DNA of 64,000 bases, from NCBI RefSeq assembly GCF_003350925.1, contig NZ_KZ857174.1, positions 582,077 to 646,076 on the forward strand, read 5' to 3'. Below, one piece after another: positions 16,459 through 25,640 of the stretch (the first letter of the stretch is position 1; the number at the start of each line of letters is the position of its first letter). Both the position numbers and the translations under genes were made by a program. The stretch is from Dyella tabacisoli (lineage in GTDB: Bacteria > Pseudomonadota > Gammaproteobacteria > Xanthomonadales > Rhodanobacteraceae). The notes beneath the pieces are model-generated. The model had not been told where the DNA came from and ran no database searches. It saw only the letters and a list, made by a program, of their open reading frames with translations.

Positions 16459-17430
16459 ATGACTCGCGCTCCCGCGCTACACAATCTGCACGGCCTGACC
16501 ATGGGCACCACCTGGTCGGTGCGCGTGGTCGTGCCGCAAAGCATTCCGTTGGATGCCTTGCAATACGGGATACAAGACCAGCTCGACCGAGTCGACGAGC
16601 AGATGAGCACCTATAAGCCAGCATCGGCGTTGTCGTGTTTCAACGCTGCATCGACTGGCTGGTATGAGCTTCGTGCGGAGTTTTTCGAGGTAGTGAGCCA
16701 CGCCATATGGCTGGCCAGCGACAGTGGCGGCGCTTACGACCCCACGGTGGGGCCGTTGGTGAATTTATGGGGTTTTGGGCCCGGTCAGCGCGCGCGTGAA
16801 CGACCCTCGGCCGACGCTATCGCCGAGGCGCATGGGCGCATCGGCTGGTGGAAGATCAAGCTTGATCCGACGACCCGGCAAGCGTTTCAGCCAGGCGGCA
16901 TCCAGCTCGATTTGTCCTCGGTGGCCAAGGGCTACAGCGTCGATCAGGTCGGTCGCTGGCTGGACCGCATGGGCGCGACAGCTTGGCTGGTCGAAGTGGG
17001 TGGAGAGTTGAAAGGCTATGGCATCAAGCCGGACGGCATGCCATGGCGTATCGGCATTGAGCGCCCCGATGCCGCCGCCGGTGCGGTCGAGCGGGTTGAC
17101 CAGTTGGAGTGCACACTTGCCCTGAGCGGTCGTGCGATTGCCACCTCAGGCGATTATCGGCATCACTACGAGGACGGCGGTCAGGTTTATTCACACCATA
17201 TCGACCCCCGCGATGGGCGGCCGGTGCCGCATGCCGTCGCCTCGGTGAGCGTGCTGGCCAGGGATGCGCTGCAGGCGGACCCGCTGGGTACCACGATGAC
17301 CATACTCGGCCCGGAACAAGGGTTGGCGTATGCGGAGGCGCGCGGTTTGGCGGTGTTGTTTATCCTGCGTGGCGAGCATGGTCTGTACGAACGCATGTCG
17401 GCGGCATTTGCGGCGGCATTGCGGGCATGA
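16459..17430 (+). CDS. apbE: FAD:protein FMN transferase ApbE
   Basis: 323 residues, no obvious signal peptide. It has GLTMGTTWSVRV, LDRVDEQMSTYKPASALSCFN, the VGPLVNLWGFGP block, QLDLSSVAKGYSVDQVGRWLDRMG, and the catalytic-site region GRAIATSGDYRHHYEDGG..YSHHIDPRDGRPV. ApbE transfers FMN from FAD to a Thr or Ser of target proteins; the DUF2271 protein two genes upstream carries the motif. ApbE usually acts in the periplasm, so the lack of a signal here either means a different start or a cytoplasmic enzyme. It overlaps the flavoreductase start (ATGA). Confidence 0.92.
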   Translation: MTRAPALHNLHGLTMGTTWSVRVVVPQSIPLDALQYGIQDQLDRVDEQMSTYKPASALSCFNAASTGWYELRAEFFEVVSHAIWLASDSGGAYDPTVGPLVNLWGFGPGQRARERPSADAIAEAHGRIGWWKIKLDPTTRQAFQPGGIQLDLSSVAKGYSVDQVGRWLDRMGATAWLVEVGGELKGYGIKPDGMPWRIGIERPDAAAGAVERVDQLECTLALSGRAIATSGDYRHHYEDGGQVYSHHIDPRDGRPVPHAVASVSVLARDALQADPLGTTMTILGPEQGLAYAEARGLAVLFILRGEHGLYERMSAAFAAALRA

Positions 17431-19049
17431 CGCCATGCGACAGCGTGTCTATGAAACGCGCGACTTTCGGCAATGCGATCTTGCTTGCGTTACTGATACT
17501 GCTCGCGTGCGGATTGTTCTCGTTGCACGCCGACGAGTTGTACTGGAGCGATCCGGGGTTGCTTCGGTGGTCGGGCGCTGCGACGGCGATACTGCTCTGG
17601 TTCGGCTTTACTGTATGGCGGTGGCGTGCAGCGAGGGCGGATGCGCTGCCGCTGTCCGCGTACGAAGCGTCGATCGTGATTGCCTATGCCAGTCAAACAG
17701 GCACCGCCGAACAATGGGCGAGGCAAACCGCGCAAAGTCTGCAGGTGGCGTCGCTGCCGGCGCGTTTGATCGAGTTGGAGCGGCTCGACCCCGATGCGAT
17801 GCGTGCGGCAGGCCGTGTGTTGTTTGTCGTCAGCACCACCGGCGAGGGTGATGCGCCAGACAGTGCTGCACATTTCTTGCAGCGCTGGATGCGCGAGCCG
17901 GTCGATCTGGCCGGGTTGCAATATGGCTTGCTGGCGTTGGGCGATAGCGATTACCAAGACTTCTGTGGCTTCGGACGTCAACTGCAACACTGGTTGCAGA
18001 GCAGTGCGGCGCAGTCGCTGTTCGATCCGGTCGAGGTCGATAACGGCGACCCCGCCGCGTTGCGGCATTGGCAGCATCATCTGACCTTGCTCAGCGGCGC
18101 TAGTGAGATGCCGGATTGGCAGCGCCCGCAGTATCAGCGTTGGCAACTATGTGAGCGACGCTTGCTCAATCCCGGCAGCCTGGGCGGGCCATGTTTTCAT
18201 CTGGCTTTACGGCCGTTCGATGGCGTAGCCGATTGGCAGGCCGGCGATCTGGTCGAGGTGGGGCCGCGACATGCCGCAGAACACGTGTCGGAATGGCTGG
18301 CGCAACTATCGCTTGATGGCGATGCGATGGTGCATGTGGAGGACACGCCACGGCGTTTGGCCGAACTGCTCGCATGCAGTCATCTGCCGGCCGCCGATGA
18401 GGTGCGCGGCTGGCCCATGGCGCGTTTGCTTGCCAGCCTGCAACCATTACCGCATCGCGAATACTCGATTGCATCGTTGCCGGTCGATGGCGCACTGCAT
18501 TTGCTGGTGCGGCAGATGCGTCGCGAAGATGGCCGTCTGGGATGTGGCTCCGGCTGGCTGACCATGCATGCCGAACTCGGTGATGATATTTCGCTGCGCA
18601 TTCGCAGCAATCCTCAATTTCATCCGCCGACAGATGCACAGCCGCTGATTCTGATCGGCAACGGTACCGGTCTGGCGGGCCTGCGTGCTTTGTTGAAAGC
18701 GCGCATTTCCAACGGCCAGCGGCGTCATTGGCTGCTGTTTGGCGAACGCCAGTCGGCTCATGACCATTACTATCGAGACGATATCGAGCGCTGGCAATTG
18801 GACGGCTATATCGAGCGCATGGACTTGGTCTGGTCACGCGAACAGGCCGCGCGTATCCATGTGCAGCAGCGTTTGCATGAGGCTGCCGATGCGCTGCGGC
18901 AATGGGTGGCCGACGGCGCAGCGATCTATGTCTGCGGCAGTCTTGCCGGGATGGCTCCGGGGGTGGACGCCGTGTTGCGCGAGGTGCTGGGGGCGGCACA
19001 GGTTGAGCAGTTGCGTAGCGAAGGGCGCTATCGGCGCGATGTGTACTAG
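17427..19049 (+). CDS. Membrane-anchored NADPH flavoreductase (CysJ-like)
   Basis: 540 residues from ATG 17427, which overlaps the apbE stop; ATG 17451 is an alternative. Two N-terminal helices (about 16-34 and 46-64) anchor a flavodoxin domain (IVIAYASQTGTAEQWARQTA, then STTGEGDAPD and LALGDSDYQDFCGFG) and an FNR-like domain with REYSIAS (FAD) and LILIGNGTGLAGLRALL (NADP). The C-terminus YICGSL...EGRYRRDVY fits CysJ/cytochrome P450 reductases. It probably feeds cytosolic NADPH electrons to the PepSY/DUF2271 partners. Confidence 0.88.
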   Translation: MTPCDSVSMKRATFGNAILLALLILLACGLFSLHADELYWSDPGLLRWSGAATAILLWFGFTVWRWRAARADALPLSAYEASIVIAYASQTGTAEQWARQTAQSLQVASLPARLIELERLDPDAMRAAGRVLFVVSTTGEGDAPDSAAHFLQRWMREPVDLAGLQYGLLALGDSDYQDFCGFGRQLQHWLQSSAAQSLFDPVEVDNGDPAALRHWQHHLTLLSGASEMPDWQRPQYQRWQLCERRLLNPGSLGGPCFHLALRPFDGVADWQAGDLVEVGPRHAAEHVSEWLAQLSLDGDAMVHVEDTPRRLAELLACSHLPAADEVRGWPMARLLASLQPLPHREYSIASLPVDGALHLLVRQMRREDGRLGCGSGWLTMHAELGDDISLRIRSNPQFHPPTDAQPLILIGNGTGLAGLRALLKARISNGQRRHWLLFGERQSAHDHYYRDDIERWQLDGYIERMDLVWSREQAARIHVQQRLHEAADALRQWVADGAAIYVCGSLAGMAPGVDAVLREVLGAAQVEQLRSEGRYRRDVY

Positions 19050-19170
19050 CAAGTTCTTGTGTGGACGACCGCGGTCGCCATGCCTTAGTTTGTCGGGGAT
19101 CAGGCTGATGTGACCTCTGGCCTATGACGCCGGCACGCGGATAACGCACGCTGCGCTATCACTCGGGGAG

Positions 19171-21414
19171 ATGGGCGAGATGGGGATACGGGTAGGCAAG
19201 ATCGGTATTTTTTGGCTGGCACTGGCGAGTTGCCTTGCGCAGTCGTCGATATCAATGGCTCAAGGCGTGGCAGCCGCAGCACAGCCCGCGGCAGCCAGTT
19301 CGACGGCCGTGGCGGTGCCGCCCGAGATTCCACTCGTCGGTGCCGATGCTGCCGCGGTGAGCGTGCCCAGTGCGGCCAATGCCTGGGGTGGCGAGCGCAC
19401 GGGCAATGAAGCGACTTTGTCTGACCGGGTGGTCAGTTACCGCATCGATGCAGAGCTGGATGCGGCTAAGCATGCGATCAACGGCAAGCAGCAGATGACC
19501 TGGCGCAACCGCAGTGACCGTGCCGTTCACAGCGTTTATATGCATCTTTATCTCAACGCTTTCCAAAATGAGCGCAGCACTTTTTTTACCGAGCGCAGCG
19601 TACTTACCGCGCATGGCGATTCTCGTGGCCGGGGGGCGGTGAAGAAAGGACAGTGGGGCTGGATTGAACTCAAGCAGGTGCGGCAAAGCGCCGCGCCGCT
19701 GAAATGGACTTTTGTGCACCCCGACGGCGGACCGGAAGCGGATCAGACCGTGGTGCGCATTGATCTGGCCGAGCCGGTGCCGGCCGGCGGCACGTTGACG
19801 CTGGACATCGACTTCCTCAGCCAGTTGCCGCGCGTGATCGAACGCACCGGTTACTTCGGCGATTTCAATATGGTCGGGCAATGGTTTCCGAAAATCGGTG
19901 TGCTGGAGTTGCCGGGTGAGCGTGGCGCCACTGCACCACGCTGGAACGTGCACGAGTTCCATTTCAATAGCGAGTTTTACGCCGATTTCGGCAGTTACGA
20001 CGTGAGCATGACGGTGCCGTCGGACTACACCGTTGGCGCGGTAGGCGAGCAGCAAGGCGAGCCGGTCAAGAAGGACGGCAAGACGACCTATCGCTTCGTG
20101 CAGGGCGACGTGCACGATTTTGCCTGGGTCGCGGCCAAGGGCTATCAGACGCTGGATGCCAGCTATGTCGGGCCGGGTAGTCCGAAGGTGGCGGTGCGGG
20201 TTATCTATCCGCCGGAATATCTGGCCAGTGCGCAGCCGGTGTTGAAGGCGACGCTGGATTCGCTGGCCTATTTTTCGAACACGTTGGGCGCGTATCCCTA
20301 TCGCACAGTGACTGCGGTGGTGCCGCCATACAACGCCGACGAAGCCGGTGGCATGGAGTACCCGACCTTTTTCACCGCTGAGGGCTACGCCAAGATCGAT
20401 TCGCAGACGGCGGATCAGTGGGAGATCGACTTTGTCACCATCCACGAATTCGGTCACGGCTATTTTTATGGCTTGCTCGCCTCCAATGAATTCGAAGAGC
20501 CCATGCTGGACGAGGGGCTCAACGAATACTGGGACCAGCGCATGCTGCGTGAGCGCAACCAGCGCATCTTGGTTCCGACAACGTGGATGCGTCGGCTGGG
20601 TATGACCCCGACCATGGACGTATTCGCGATGGAGCGCATGTCCGCCGGGCTCGGCCGGCCGGTGGATCCGCTCGGCCAGAACAGTTGGAATCGCCTGTCC
20701 AGCAGCAGTTACGGCACGGTGTATTCGCGCACGGCCACGGCGATGCATGATCTCGAAGAGCGCCTAGGCAAGGAGGTCACCGAGCGCGCTTTCCGCGAGT
20801 ACTACAAGCGCTGGCATTTCCGTCATCCATCCGTCGCCGATTTGCGTGCTGCGTTGATCGATGTGTCAGGCGATGCGAAAACCGTCAATGAAGTTTTCGA
20901 TCAGTACGTGTTCGGTACCGCGAAAATCGACGACCGTATAAGTGCGATCGACAACAAAGAGGTGCTGCCGCTGGCCGGTTCCGAATCGAAAGACGGCAAG
21001 CGCAGCGAGGTCGATGCGGATGCGCTGGATAAGCAGATTGCCAAGCAGCGCAGTGATTGGAAAAAGGCCCATCCCGATGCCAAGCCCGACAGTGGCGGCC
21101 CCTTTCCTTGGCGCGGCACGGTCACCGTGGTGCGTGATGGAGCGCAGGTGCCGCAGCTACTGCGGGTGAAGTTCGCCGACGGCAGTAGCGAGGATGTGCA
21201 TTGGAATGACGACCGTCGTTGGGCGCGTTTCGTTTTCACCAAGCCGACGAAGATCGTCTCGGCCGAACTGGATCCCGAACAGAAGATCTATCTGGACGCG
21301 AACAAACTCAATGACAGCCTGACGACCAAGCCCAATGGCGCGGCGTCGCGTCGCTGGGGGGCCGATGTCGGGGCCTTGGTGCAGGCTTTCTACGCATTTC
21401 TGGTGACCCTCTGA
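19171..21414 (+). CDS. M1-family metallopeptidase
   Basis: 747 residues with a signal peptide (to about residue 31). The zinc site is H425-E-F-G-H429 with the third ligand E448 (HEXXH-X18-E), and the exopeptidase motif region is GGMEYPTFF instead of GAMEN. The N-terminal beta-domain (WRNRSDRAVHSVYMHLYLNAFQ) and long C-terminal region are also present. It is probably a periplasmic or surface peptidase of the large uncharacterised M1 group in Proteobacteria. The stop and the next start overlap by one base. Confidence 0.9.
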   Translation: MGEMGIRVGKIGIFWLALASCLAQSSISMAQGVAAAAQPAAASSTAVAVPPEIPLVGADAAAVSVPSAANAWGGERTGNEATLSDRVVSYRIDAELDAAKHAINGKQQMTWRNRSDRAVHSVYMHLYLNAFQNERSTFFTERSVLTAHGDSRGRGAVKKGQWGWIELKQVRQSAAPLKWTFVHPDGGPEADQTVVRIDLAEPVPAGGTLTLDIDFLSQLPRVIERTGYFGDFNMVGQWFPKIGVLELPGERGATAPRWNVHEFHFNSEFYADFGSYDVSMTVPSDYTVGAVGEQQGEPVKKDGKTTYRFVQGDVHDFAWVAAKGYQTLDASYVGPGSPKVAVRVIYPPEYLASAQPVLKATLDSLAYFSNTLGAYPYRTVTAVVPPYNADEAGGMEYPTFFTAEGYAKIDSQTADQWEIDFVTIHEFGHGYFYGLLASNEFEEPMLDEGLNEYWDQRMLRERNQRILVPTTWMRRLGMTPTMDVFAMERMSAGLGRPVDPLGQNSWNRLSSSSYGTVYSRTATAMHDLEERLGKEVTERAFREYYKRWHFRHPSVADLRAALIDVSGDAKTVNEVFDQYVFGTAKIDDRISAIDNKEVLPLAGSESKDGKRSEVDADALDKQIAKQRSDWKKAHPDAKPDSGGPFPWRGTVTVVRDGAQVPQLLRVKFADGSSEDVHWNDDRRWARFVFTKPTKIVSAELDPEQKIYLDANKLNDSLTTKPNGAASRRWGADVGALVQAFYAFLVTL

Positions 21415-22310
21415 TGGCCTACAACAAGATGTCTCGTCGTGTGAATCTCGGTGCCGTGGCGCGTGCATTGTTCACTGCTTTGCAGTGGCGCCTGTTGCTG
21501 CTGTGGCTGGTGTTGCTGCTATTGCCGGCAGCAGTAGTCGCCTTGCCCATATGGAAAGCCTTGAGCGGGTTGCTCGATTCCTCGGTGCATGCCGATGCCT
21601 GGGCGCAAAAGTTCGATACCAACATGTTTGGCGACACCATGCGGACATGGGGTGATCTGTCGTCGATGTTCGGGGCCAATGTGATGCTTGGCCTGGTGTT
21701 GACTCTGGCGCTCGCGCCCTGGCTTAACGGCATGGTGATCGCCAGCGGTCGGGCAGGGCGCACGCTTGGCTTCGGCCAGCTTCTGCAGGGTGGCCTGGTT
21801 GAATATGGGCGCATGTTTCGCTTGATGCTGTGGTCGCTGCTGCCCTTTGCCATCGCTATCGGCCTGTCGACTCTCGGCTTCAATATGGCGGACGAACGTA
21901 TCGAGGCTGCGGTGCTCAAATCACAAGCCGACGCGAGTCAGCAAGCTGCGTTGTTGGCCGCCGGGGTGTTGTTTGTGCTGCTGCATGCGGTGGTGGAATC
22001 GGCACGCGCTGCCTTTATCGCCGATACCGGCTTGCGTTCGGCGACACGCGCGCTTTGGCGTGGCTTTATGCAGTTGCTGCGGCGTCCGTTCAGCACCTTG
22101 TTTGCCTATCTGCTGGTCAGCGCGATCGGTTATCTGGCGGTGTTGGCCTTGGGTATGGCGCGTATCCAGGTGCCGGCGATCGGCCTGGGCGGTTTTGTCG
22201 CAGCGTTCCTGCTCAGCCAATTGATCGTGGTGGCGCTGGGCTGGACTCGCACCGCGCGGCTGTTCGCATTGGCTGAGGTATCGCGCTCGCTGACGTCGTC
22301 GCGGCTTTAA
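21414..22310 (+). CDS. Multi-pass inner-membrane protein, unknown function
   Basis: 298 residues starting one base into the M1 stop (TGATG). About six hydrophobic segments are visible (roughly 25-45, 85-108, 130-155, 175-195, 225-250, 255-280), with a basic N-terminus and C-terminus. No catalytic motif was recognised. Tight coupling to the M1 peptidase suggests the two act together, perhaps in membrane assembly of the peptidase. Confidence 0.75.
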   Translation: MAYNKMSRRVNLGAVARALFTALQWRLLLLWLVLLLLPAAVVALPIWKALSGLLDSSVHADAWAQKFDTNMFGDTMRTWGDLSSMFGANVMLGLVLTLALAPWLNGMVIASGRAGRTLGFGQLLQGGLVEYGRMFRLMLWSLLPFAIAIGLSTLGFNMADERIEAAVLKSQADASQQAALLAAGVLFVLLHAVVESARAAFIADTGLRSATRALWRGFMQLLRRPFSTLFAYLLVSAIGYLAVLALGMARIQVPAIGLGGFVAAFLLSQLIVVALGWTRTARLFALAEVSRSLTSSRL

Positions 22311-22320
22311 CGTAATGGCC

Positions 22321-22389
22321 TTAGTCGTGACGCTTCGGGCTGGCTTCTGCCGGGGTCGTCACGACTAAAGCCGCTTGCATGGAAGCGGC
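22321..22389. terminator. Two tandem hairpins between convergent genes
   Basis: TTAGTCGTGACG (22321-22332) pairs perfectly with CGTCACGACTAA (22357-22368), then GCCGCTT (22370-22376) with AAGCGGC (22383-22389). They lie between the membrane protein stop and the acetyltransferase stop, so bidirectional termination is likely. The GTCGTGAC.. sequence resembles dispersed REP-like hairpins of Xanthomonadales. Confidence 0.6.
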
Positions 22390-22409
22390 GAGCGGCCACG
22401 CTTTATTCC

Positions 22410-22451
22410 GTTCCCCGTTCCCCGTTCCCCGTTCCCCGTTCCCCGTTCCCC
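22410..22451. repeat. Solo GTTCCCC array (six units)
   Basis: Six perfect tandem GTTCCCC heptamers ending 1 bp before the stop codon of the minus-strand acetyltransferase. This is the right-hand array of the composite element at 11814-11987 without the left array or body. On the gene's own strand it reads GGGGAAC repeats, a G-quadruplex-type sequence. Confidence 0.92.
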
Positions 22452-22452
22452 G

Positions 22453-22995
22453 TCAGGCGTAAGCGCAACGGCTCTCGATAGTCGGCGGGTAATAGGCGAA
22501 TACATGGTTGTGGCAACCGTAGAAATCCATGTCTTCGATATGCTCGCCGCCGAGACGTTCGGCGACGCGGTCGGAAGCTTCATTGCCGATACGCACCATG
22601 CTGATGATCCGCCGCGCGCGTAGCTTGCGCCAGGCGAATTCGAGTACGGCACAACCGGCTTCGGTGGCGTAACCGTGGTGGCGGTATTCGGGCTTGAGCA
22701 TCCAGCCCAGTTCCAGTTCGGGCCAACCCTCTGGATACATCAGGCCGGCGCGGCCGATGAACTCGCCCGTGGATTTCAATTCCAGTGCCCACATGCCGTA
22801 GCCGCGTAGTTGCCAATGGCCCAGCAGCATCGCCAGCGAGCGCCAGGCATTGCTGCGGTCCAGCGGTTGGCCGTCGCCGATCCAACGGGTGCTGGCAGGG
22901 TCGGCGAGCATCGCGGCGTAGTCGTCGAAATGTCGGTCGGTCAGCGCGGTTAAACGCAGGCGTTTCGTTTCGAGGATAGGGATATCGGACATCAC
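22453..22995 (-). CDS. GNAT acetyltransferase, RimJ/RimL-like
   Basis: 180 residues beginning IPILETKRLRLTALTDRHFDDYAAMLADP, the standard start of RimJ/RimL-type GNATs ('L.T.RL.LR'). It has WALELKSTGEFIGRAGLMYPEGWPELELGWMLKPEYRHHGYATEAGCAVLEFAW (acetyl-CoA loop YRHHGYATEA) and NEASDRVAERLGG (motif B). The target is probably an amino-terminal residue or small molecule; not determined. Confidence 0.88.
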   Translation of the reverse strand: MMSDIPILETKRLRLTALTDRHFDDYAAMLADPASTRWIGDGQPLDRSNAWRSLAMLLGHWQLRGYGMWALELKSTGEFIGRAGLMYPEGWPELELGWMLKPEYRHHGYATEAGCAVLEFAWRKLRARRIISMVRIGNEASDRVAERLGGEHIEDMDFYGCHNHVFAYYPPTIESRCAYA

Positions 22996-23022
22996 GGCAT
23001 CGGCTGATATGGGCGGCCTGAG

Positions 23023-23490
23023 TTACAGGCTGCCTAACAATTTGGAGAGCGTACGGGTACTCATGGCCAGACTTTCGGGCCAGGGCAAGCCGACAATTCT
23101 CTCACCTGTCGCCGTATCGACAAAATCCTCCTGCTGGCCCGGAGGCAGCAGGTGGCGGTAATCCACGGTGATTTCGGTGCCTGCGGGCAGATCGCTCAGG
23201 GCGAACACAAAGCCCAGATGCCACAGGCCGGTCGGCGCAAAGCTATGATTGATAAAGCATTCGTCCGGCCAGTCCGGCGAAACCGTATAGCGGTCTTCAA
23301 ACCAGCGGGCGCTGGCATAGAGCTGGGTTTTCAGCTCCGGCGAACTGGTGAGTTCGTCATAACGCCAGGTCTTGTCGATGGCATCGGGCGCCGTAATGAT
23401 TCGCCCGGTGGCGATATCTTCTTCTAGAAACAAACCCTTGCCGGCGCCCTCGATGGAGGAGGGGGCAATGCGGTAACGCGGAAGAATCAT
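23023..23490 (-). CDS. SET-domain protein
   Basis: 155 residues from ATG 23490; an earlier in-frame start (23547) adds a poor leader. It has the SET-domain order: SSIEGAGKGLFLEEDIATGRII, then FINHSFAPTGLWHLGFVFALSDLPAGTEITVDYRHLL, which carries the NHS and ITVDY motifs of the SAM/lysine pocket. Stand-alone bacterial SET proteins are predicted protein-lysine methyltransferases; the target is unknown. The usual Cys-rich post-SET zinc site is absent. Confidence 0.8.
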   Translation of the reverse strand: MILPRYRIAPSSIEGAGKGLFLEEDIATGRIITAPDAIDKTWRYDELTSSPELKTQLYASARWFEDRYTVSPDWPDECFINHSFAPTGLWHLGFVFALSDLPAGTEITVDYRHLLPPGQQEDFVDTATGERIVGLPWPESLAMSTRTLSKLLGSL

Positions 23491-23602
23491 GGCGGCGCGG
23501 GCGGTTTGAGAGGCGCGGAGTGTAGCGCAACCGGCGAGGCCTGCCATGGCCCTGCCGGTTGCTTCTTGTCCTCATTCCTACTGTTTGGGCGACCCCTGGG
23601 TG

Positions 23603-23932
23603 TTATTCCTCCGCAGCTTTCTTGGCCTTGATTTTGTTTTTGCTCGATTTGTCGGTTTTGGCGACGCCGTCATCGCTAAGCAGGATCGCGCTGCGGTTGC
23701 GTTCCAGCGTGGCGGCGCTCACGCCCTTGACCTGGGTCAGCTCATCAATGTTTTTGAATGAGCCATGTTCGTCGCGCCAGGCAACGATCGCACTGGCTTT
23801 AGACAAGCCAATGCCGTCGAGCGATTTGGCCAGGGTTTCGGCATCGGCTTTATTGACGTTGACGGGGGTGGCGGCGAATGCCGGCAGGGCGAGCGCTAAG
23901 GCGATGGCCAGTGCGGTAAGTTTGCGAAGCAT
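23603..23932 (-). CDS. ComEA-like helix-hairpin-helix DNA-binding protein
   Basis: 109 residues with a signal peptide (1-20, LALPAFAATPV). The core VNVNKADAETLAKSLDGIGLSKASAIVAWRDEHGSFKNIDELTQVKGVSAATLERNR is a double HhH as in ComEA, the periplasmic DNA receptor of natural transformation. A Lys-rich C-terminal tail (SSKNKIKAKKAAEE) would help bind DNA. No other competence gene is nearby. Confidence 0.88.
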   Translation of the reverse strand: MLRKLTALAIALALALPAFAATPVNVNKADAETLAKSLDGIGLSKASAIVAWRDEHGSFKNIDELTQVKGVSAATLERNRSAILLSDDGVAKTDKSSKNKIKAKKAAEE

Positions 23933-24149
23933 AGTGACTCTCCTTTTTCGGATGTGAGCACGGCTTTCCTTGGGCCGTGGGGTGAATATGCCGATTCGGT
24001 CCAGATGATGCAGTCGGCCTGCAGGCCTATACGCAGTGCGTATATGACCTATGGGTTTGTCGGAGGGGCCCTACACCTTGTCAGTGCAGGCAAGCCATTC
24101 GGGAGTCACTGATACAATGCGTGTTTTCCCGATTTGCAGGAGTCACGCC

Positions 24150-25574
24150 TTGGATACCGTCCGTCTTTCCAGTTTTGTCAGCGGCCTTTGGGACGACGAG
24201 ATCGTGCCGCAATTGGTCGAGTACATCCGCATTCCCAACAAGTCGCCGATGTTCGACGCTAAGTGGGTCGAGCACGGCTATATGGATGCCGCGGTAAAAC
24301 TGATGGAGACCTGGGCGCGCTCCAAACTCTCCGCTTTGCCGGGCGCGACGCTCGAGGTGGTACGGCTGGAAGGGCGCACGCCACTTATTTATATCGAGGT
24401 TCCCGGCAGCGGTGACGATACCGTGGTGCTTTACGGCCATCTCGACAAACAGCCGGAGATGACCGGCTGGGCCGAGGGCCTCGGCCCGTGGACGCCGGTA
24501 ATCAAGGGCGACAAGTTGTACGGCCGCGGCGGCGCCGACGACGGTTACGCCATTTTCGGTTCGCTCGCCGCTTTGCTGGCGCTGCGTGAGCAAGGCGTGG
24601 CGCACGCCCGCTGCGTGATCCTGATCGAGGCTTGCGAAGAATCCGGCAGCTATGACTTGCCGTACTACGTGGACCATTTGGCCGCGCGCATCGGTAACCC
24701 GTCGCTGGTGGTGTGCCTCGACTCAGGTTGCGGCAACTATGACCAGCTCTGGTTGACCACGTCGCTACGCGGCATGACCGGCGGCGAATTGACCGTGCAG
24801 GTACTGGAAGAGGGCGTGCATTCCGGCGATGCCTCCGGGGTGGTGCCGTCCAGCTTCCGCATCCTGCGCGATCTGCTTTCGCGCCTGGAAGATCCCGCCA
24901 CCGGCGTGATCCAGCCGAAAGAACTATATGTGGAGATTCCGCCGCAGCGCATCGAGCAAGCCAAGCGTTCGGCCGAGGTGCTGGGTACGGCGGTATACGA
25001 CAAGTTTCCCTTTGTCGAAGGCATGCATCCGACCACCGAAAACCTTACTGAGCTGGTACTCAACCGCACATGGCGGCCACAACTGGCAGTCACCGGCGTG
25101 GACGGTATGCCGCCGCTGGAAAGCGCCGGTAACGTGCTGCGCCCGAAGACCTCGGTAAAGCTCAGTCTGCGTGTGCCGCCGACACTTTCCGGCGCCAAGG
25201 CCGGCCAGTTGGTGAAGGAGTTGCTGGAGAAAGATCCGCCGTATGGCGCCAAGGTCAGCTTCAAGCTGGAGAAGGACGGCAGCGGTTGGAATGCGCCGCA
25301 GTTGTCGGCGTGGCTGGAAGAGGCCGTAGCCGAGGCCTCGAAGAATCATTTCGGCGCGCCGGCCGCTTACATGGGCGAGGGCGGCAGCATTCCGTTCATG
25401 GGCATGCTGGGCGAGAAATTCCCGCAGGCGCAGTTCCTCATTACCGGTGTACTCGGCCCGCACTCCAACGCGCACGGCCCGAATGAGTTCTTGCACATCC
25501 CCACCGGCAAGAAAGTAAGCATGGTGGTGGCCGAAGTGGTGGCGCGGCATTACCAGCAGAGCGTCAAGAGCTGA
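24150..25574 (+). CDS. M20-family metallopeptidase (dipeptidase-like)
   Basis: 474 residues from TTG 24150, chosen because AGGAG lies 7 bp upstream and the frame before it lacks conservation; ATG 24117 is the alternative. Metal-site motifs: VVLYGHLDKQPE, YGRGGADDGYAIFG, EACEESGSYDL, and a late His in GVLGPHSNAHGPNEF. The dimerisation domain is the central section. These are zinc-dependent amino- or dipeptidases of the CNDP/PepV-like group. A terminator separates it from yggS. Confidence 0.9.
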   Translation: MDTVRLSSFVSGLWDDEIVPQLVEYIRIPNKSPMFDAKWVEHGYMDAAVKLMETWARSKLSALPGATLEVVRLEGRTPLIYIEVPGSGDDTVVLYGHLDKQPEMTGWAEGLGPWTPVIKGDKLYGRGGADDGYAIFGSLAALLALREQGVAHARCVILIEACEESGSYDLPYYVDHLAARIGNPSLVVCLDSGCGNYDQLWLTTSLRGMTGGELTVQVLEEGVHSGDASGVVPSSFRILRDLLSRLEDPATGVIQPKELYVEIPPQRIEQAKRSAEVLGTAVYDKFPFVEGMHPTTENLTELVLNRTWRPQLAVTGVDGMPPLESAGNVLRPKTSVKLSLRVPPTLSGAKAGQLVKELLEKDPPYGAKVSFKLEKDGSGWNAPQLSAWLEEAVAEASKNHFGAPAAYMGEGGSIPFMGMLGEKFPQAQFLITGVLGPHSNAHGPNEFLHIPTGKKVSMVVAEVVARHYQQSVKS

Positions 25575-25591
25575 GGCAATGCGTTCTTTGT

Positions 25592-25620
25592 CCTTCTCCC
25601 CACGGGGAGAAGGCGTTTTT
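25592..25620 (+). terminator. Rho-independent terminator after the M20 peptidase
   Basis: CCTTCTCCCC (25592-25601) pairs with GGGGAGAAGG (25604-25613), then CGTTTTT. It lies 17 bp after the stop and before yggS. Confidence 0.85.
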
Positions 25621-25640
25621 CTCATCATCACTGCCAAGCC

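Noticed and set aside
19252..20748. A 498-codon open frame antisense to the M1 peptidase
   Set aside because: The sense gene has HEXXH-X18-E. The antisense product is His/Arg-rich shadow sequence.
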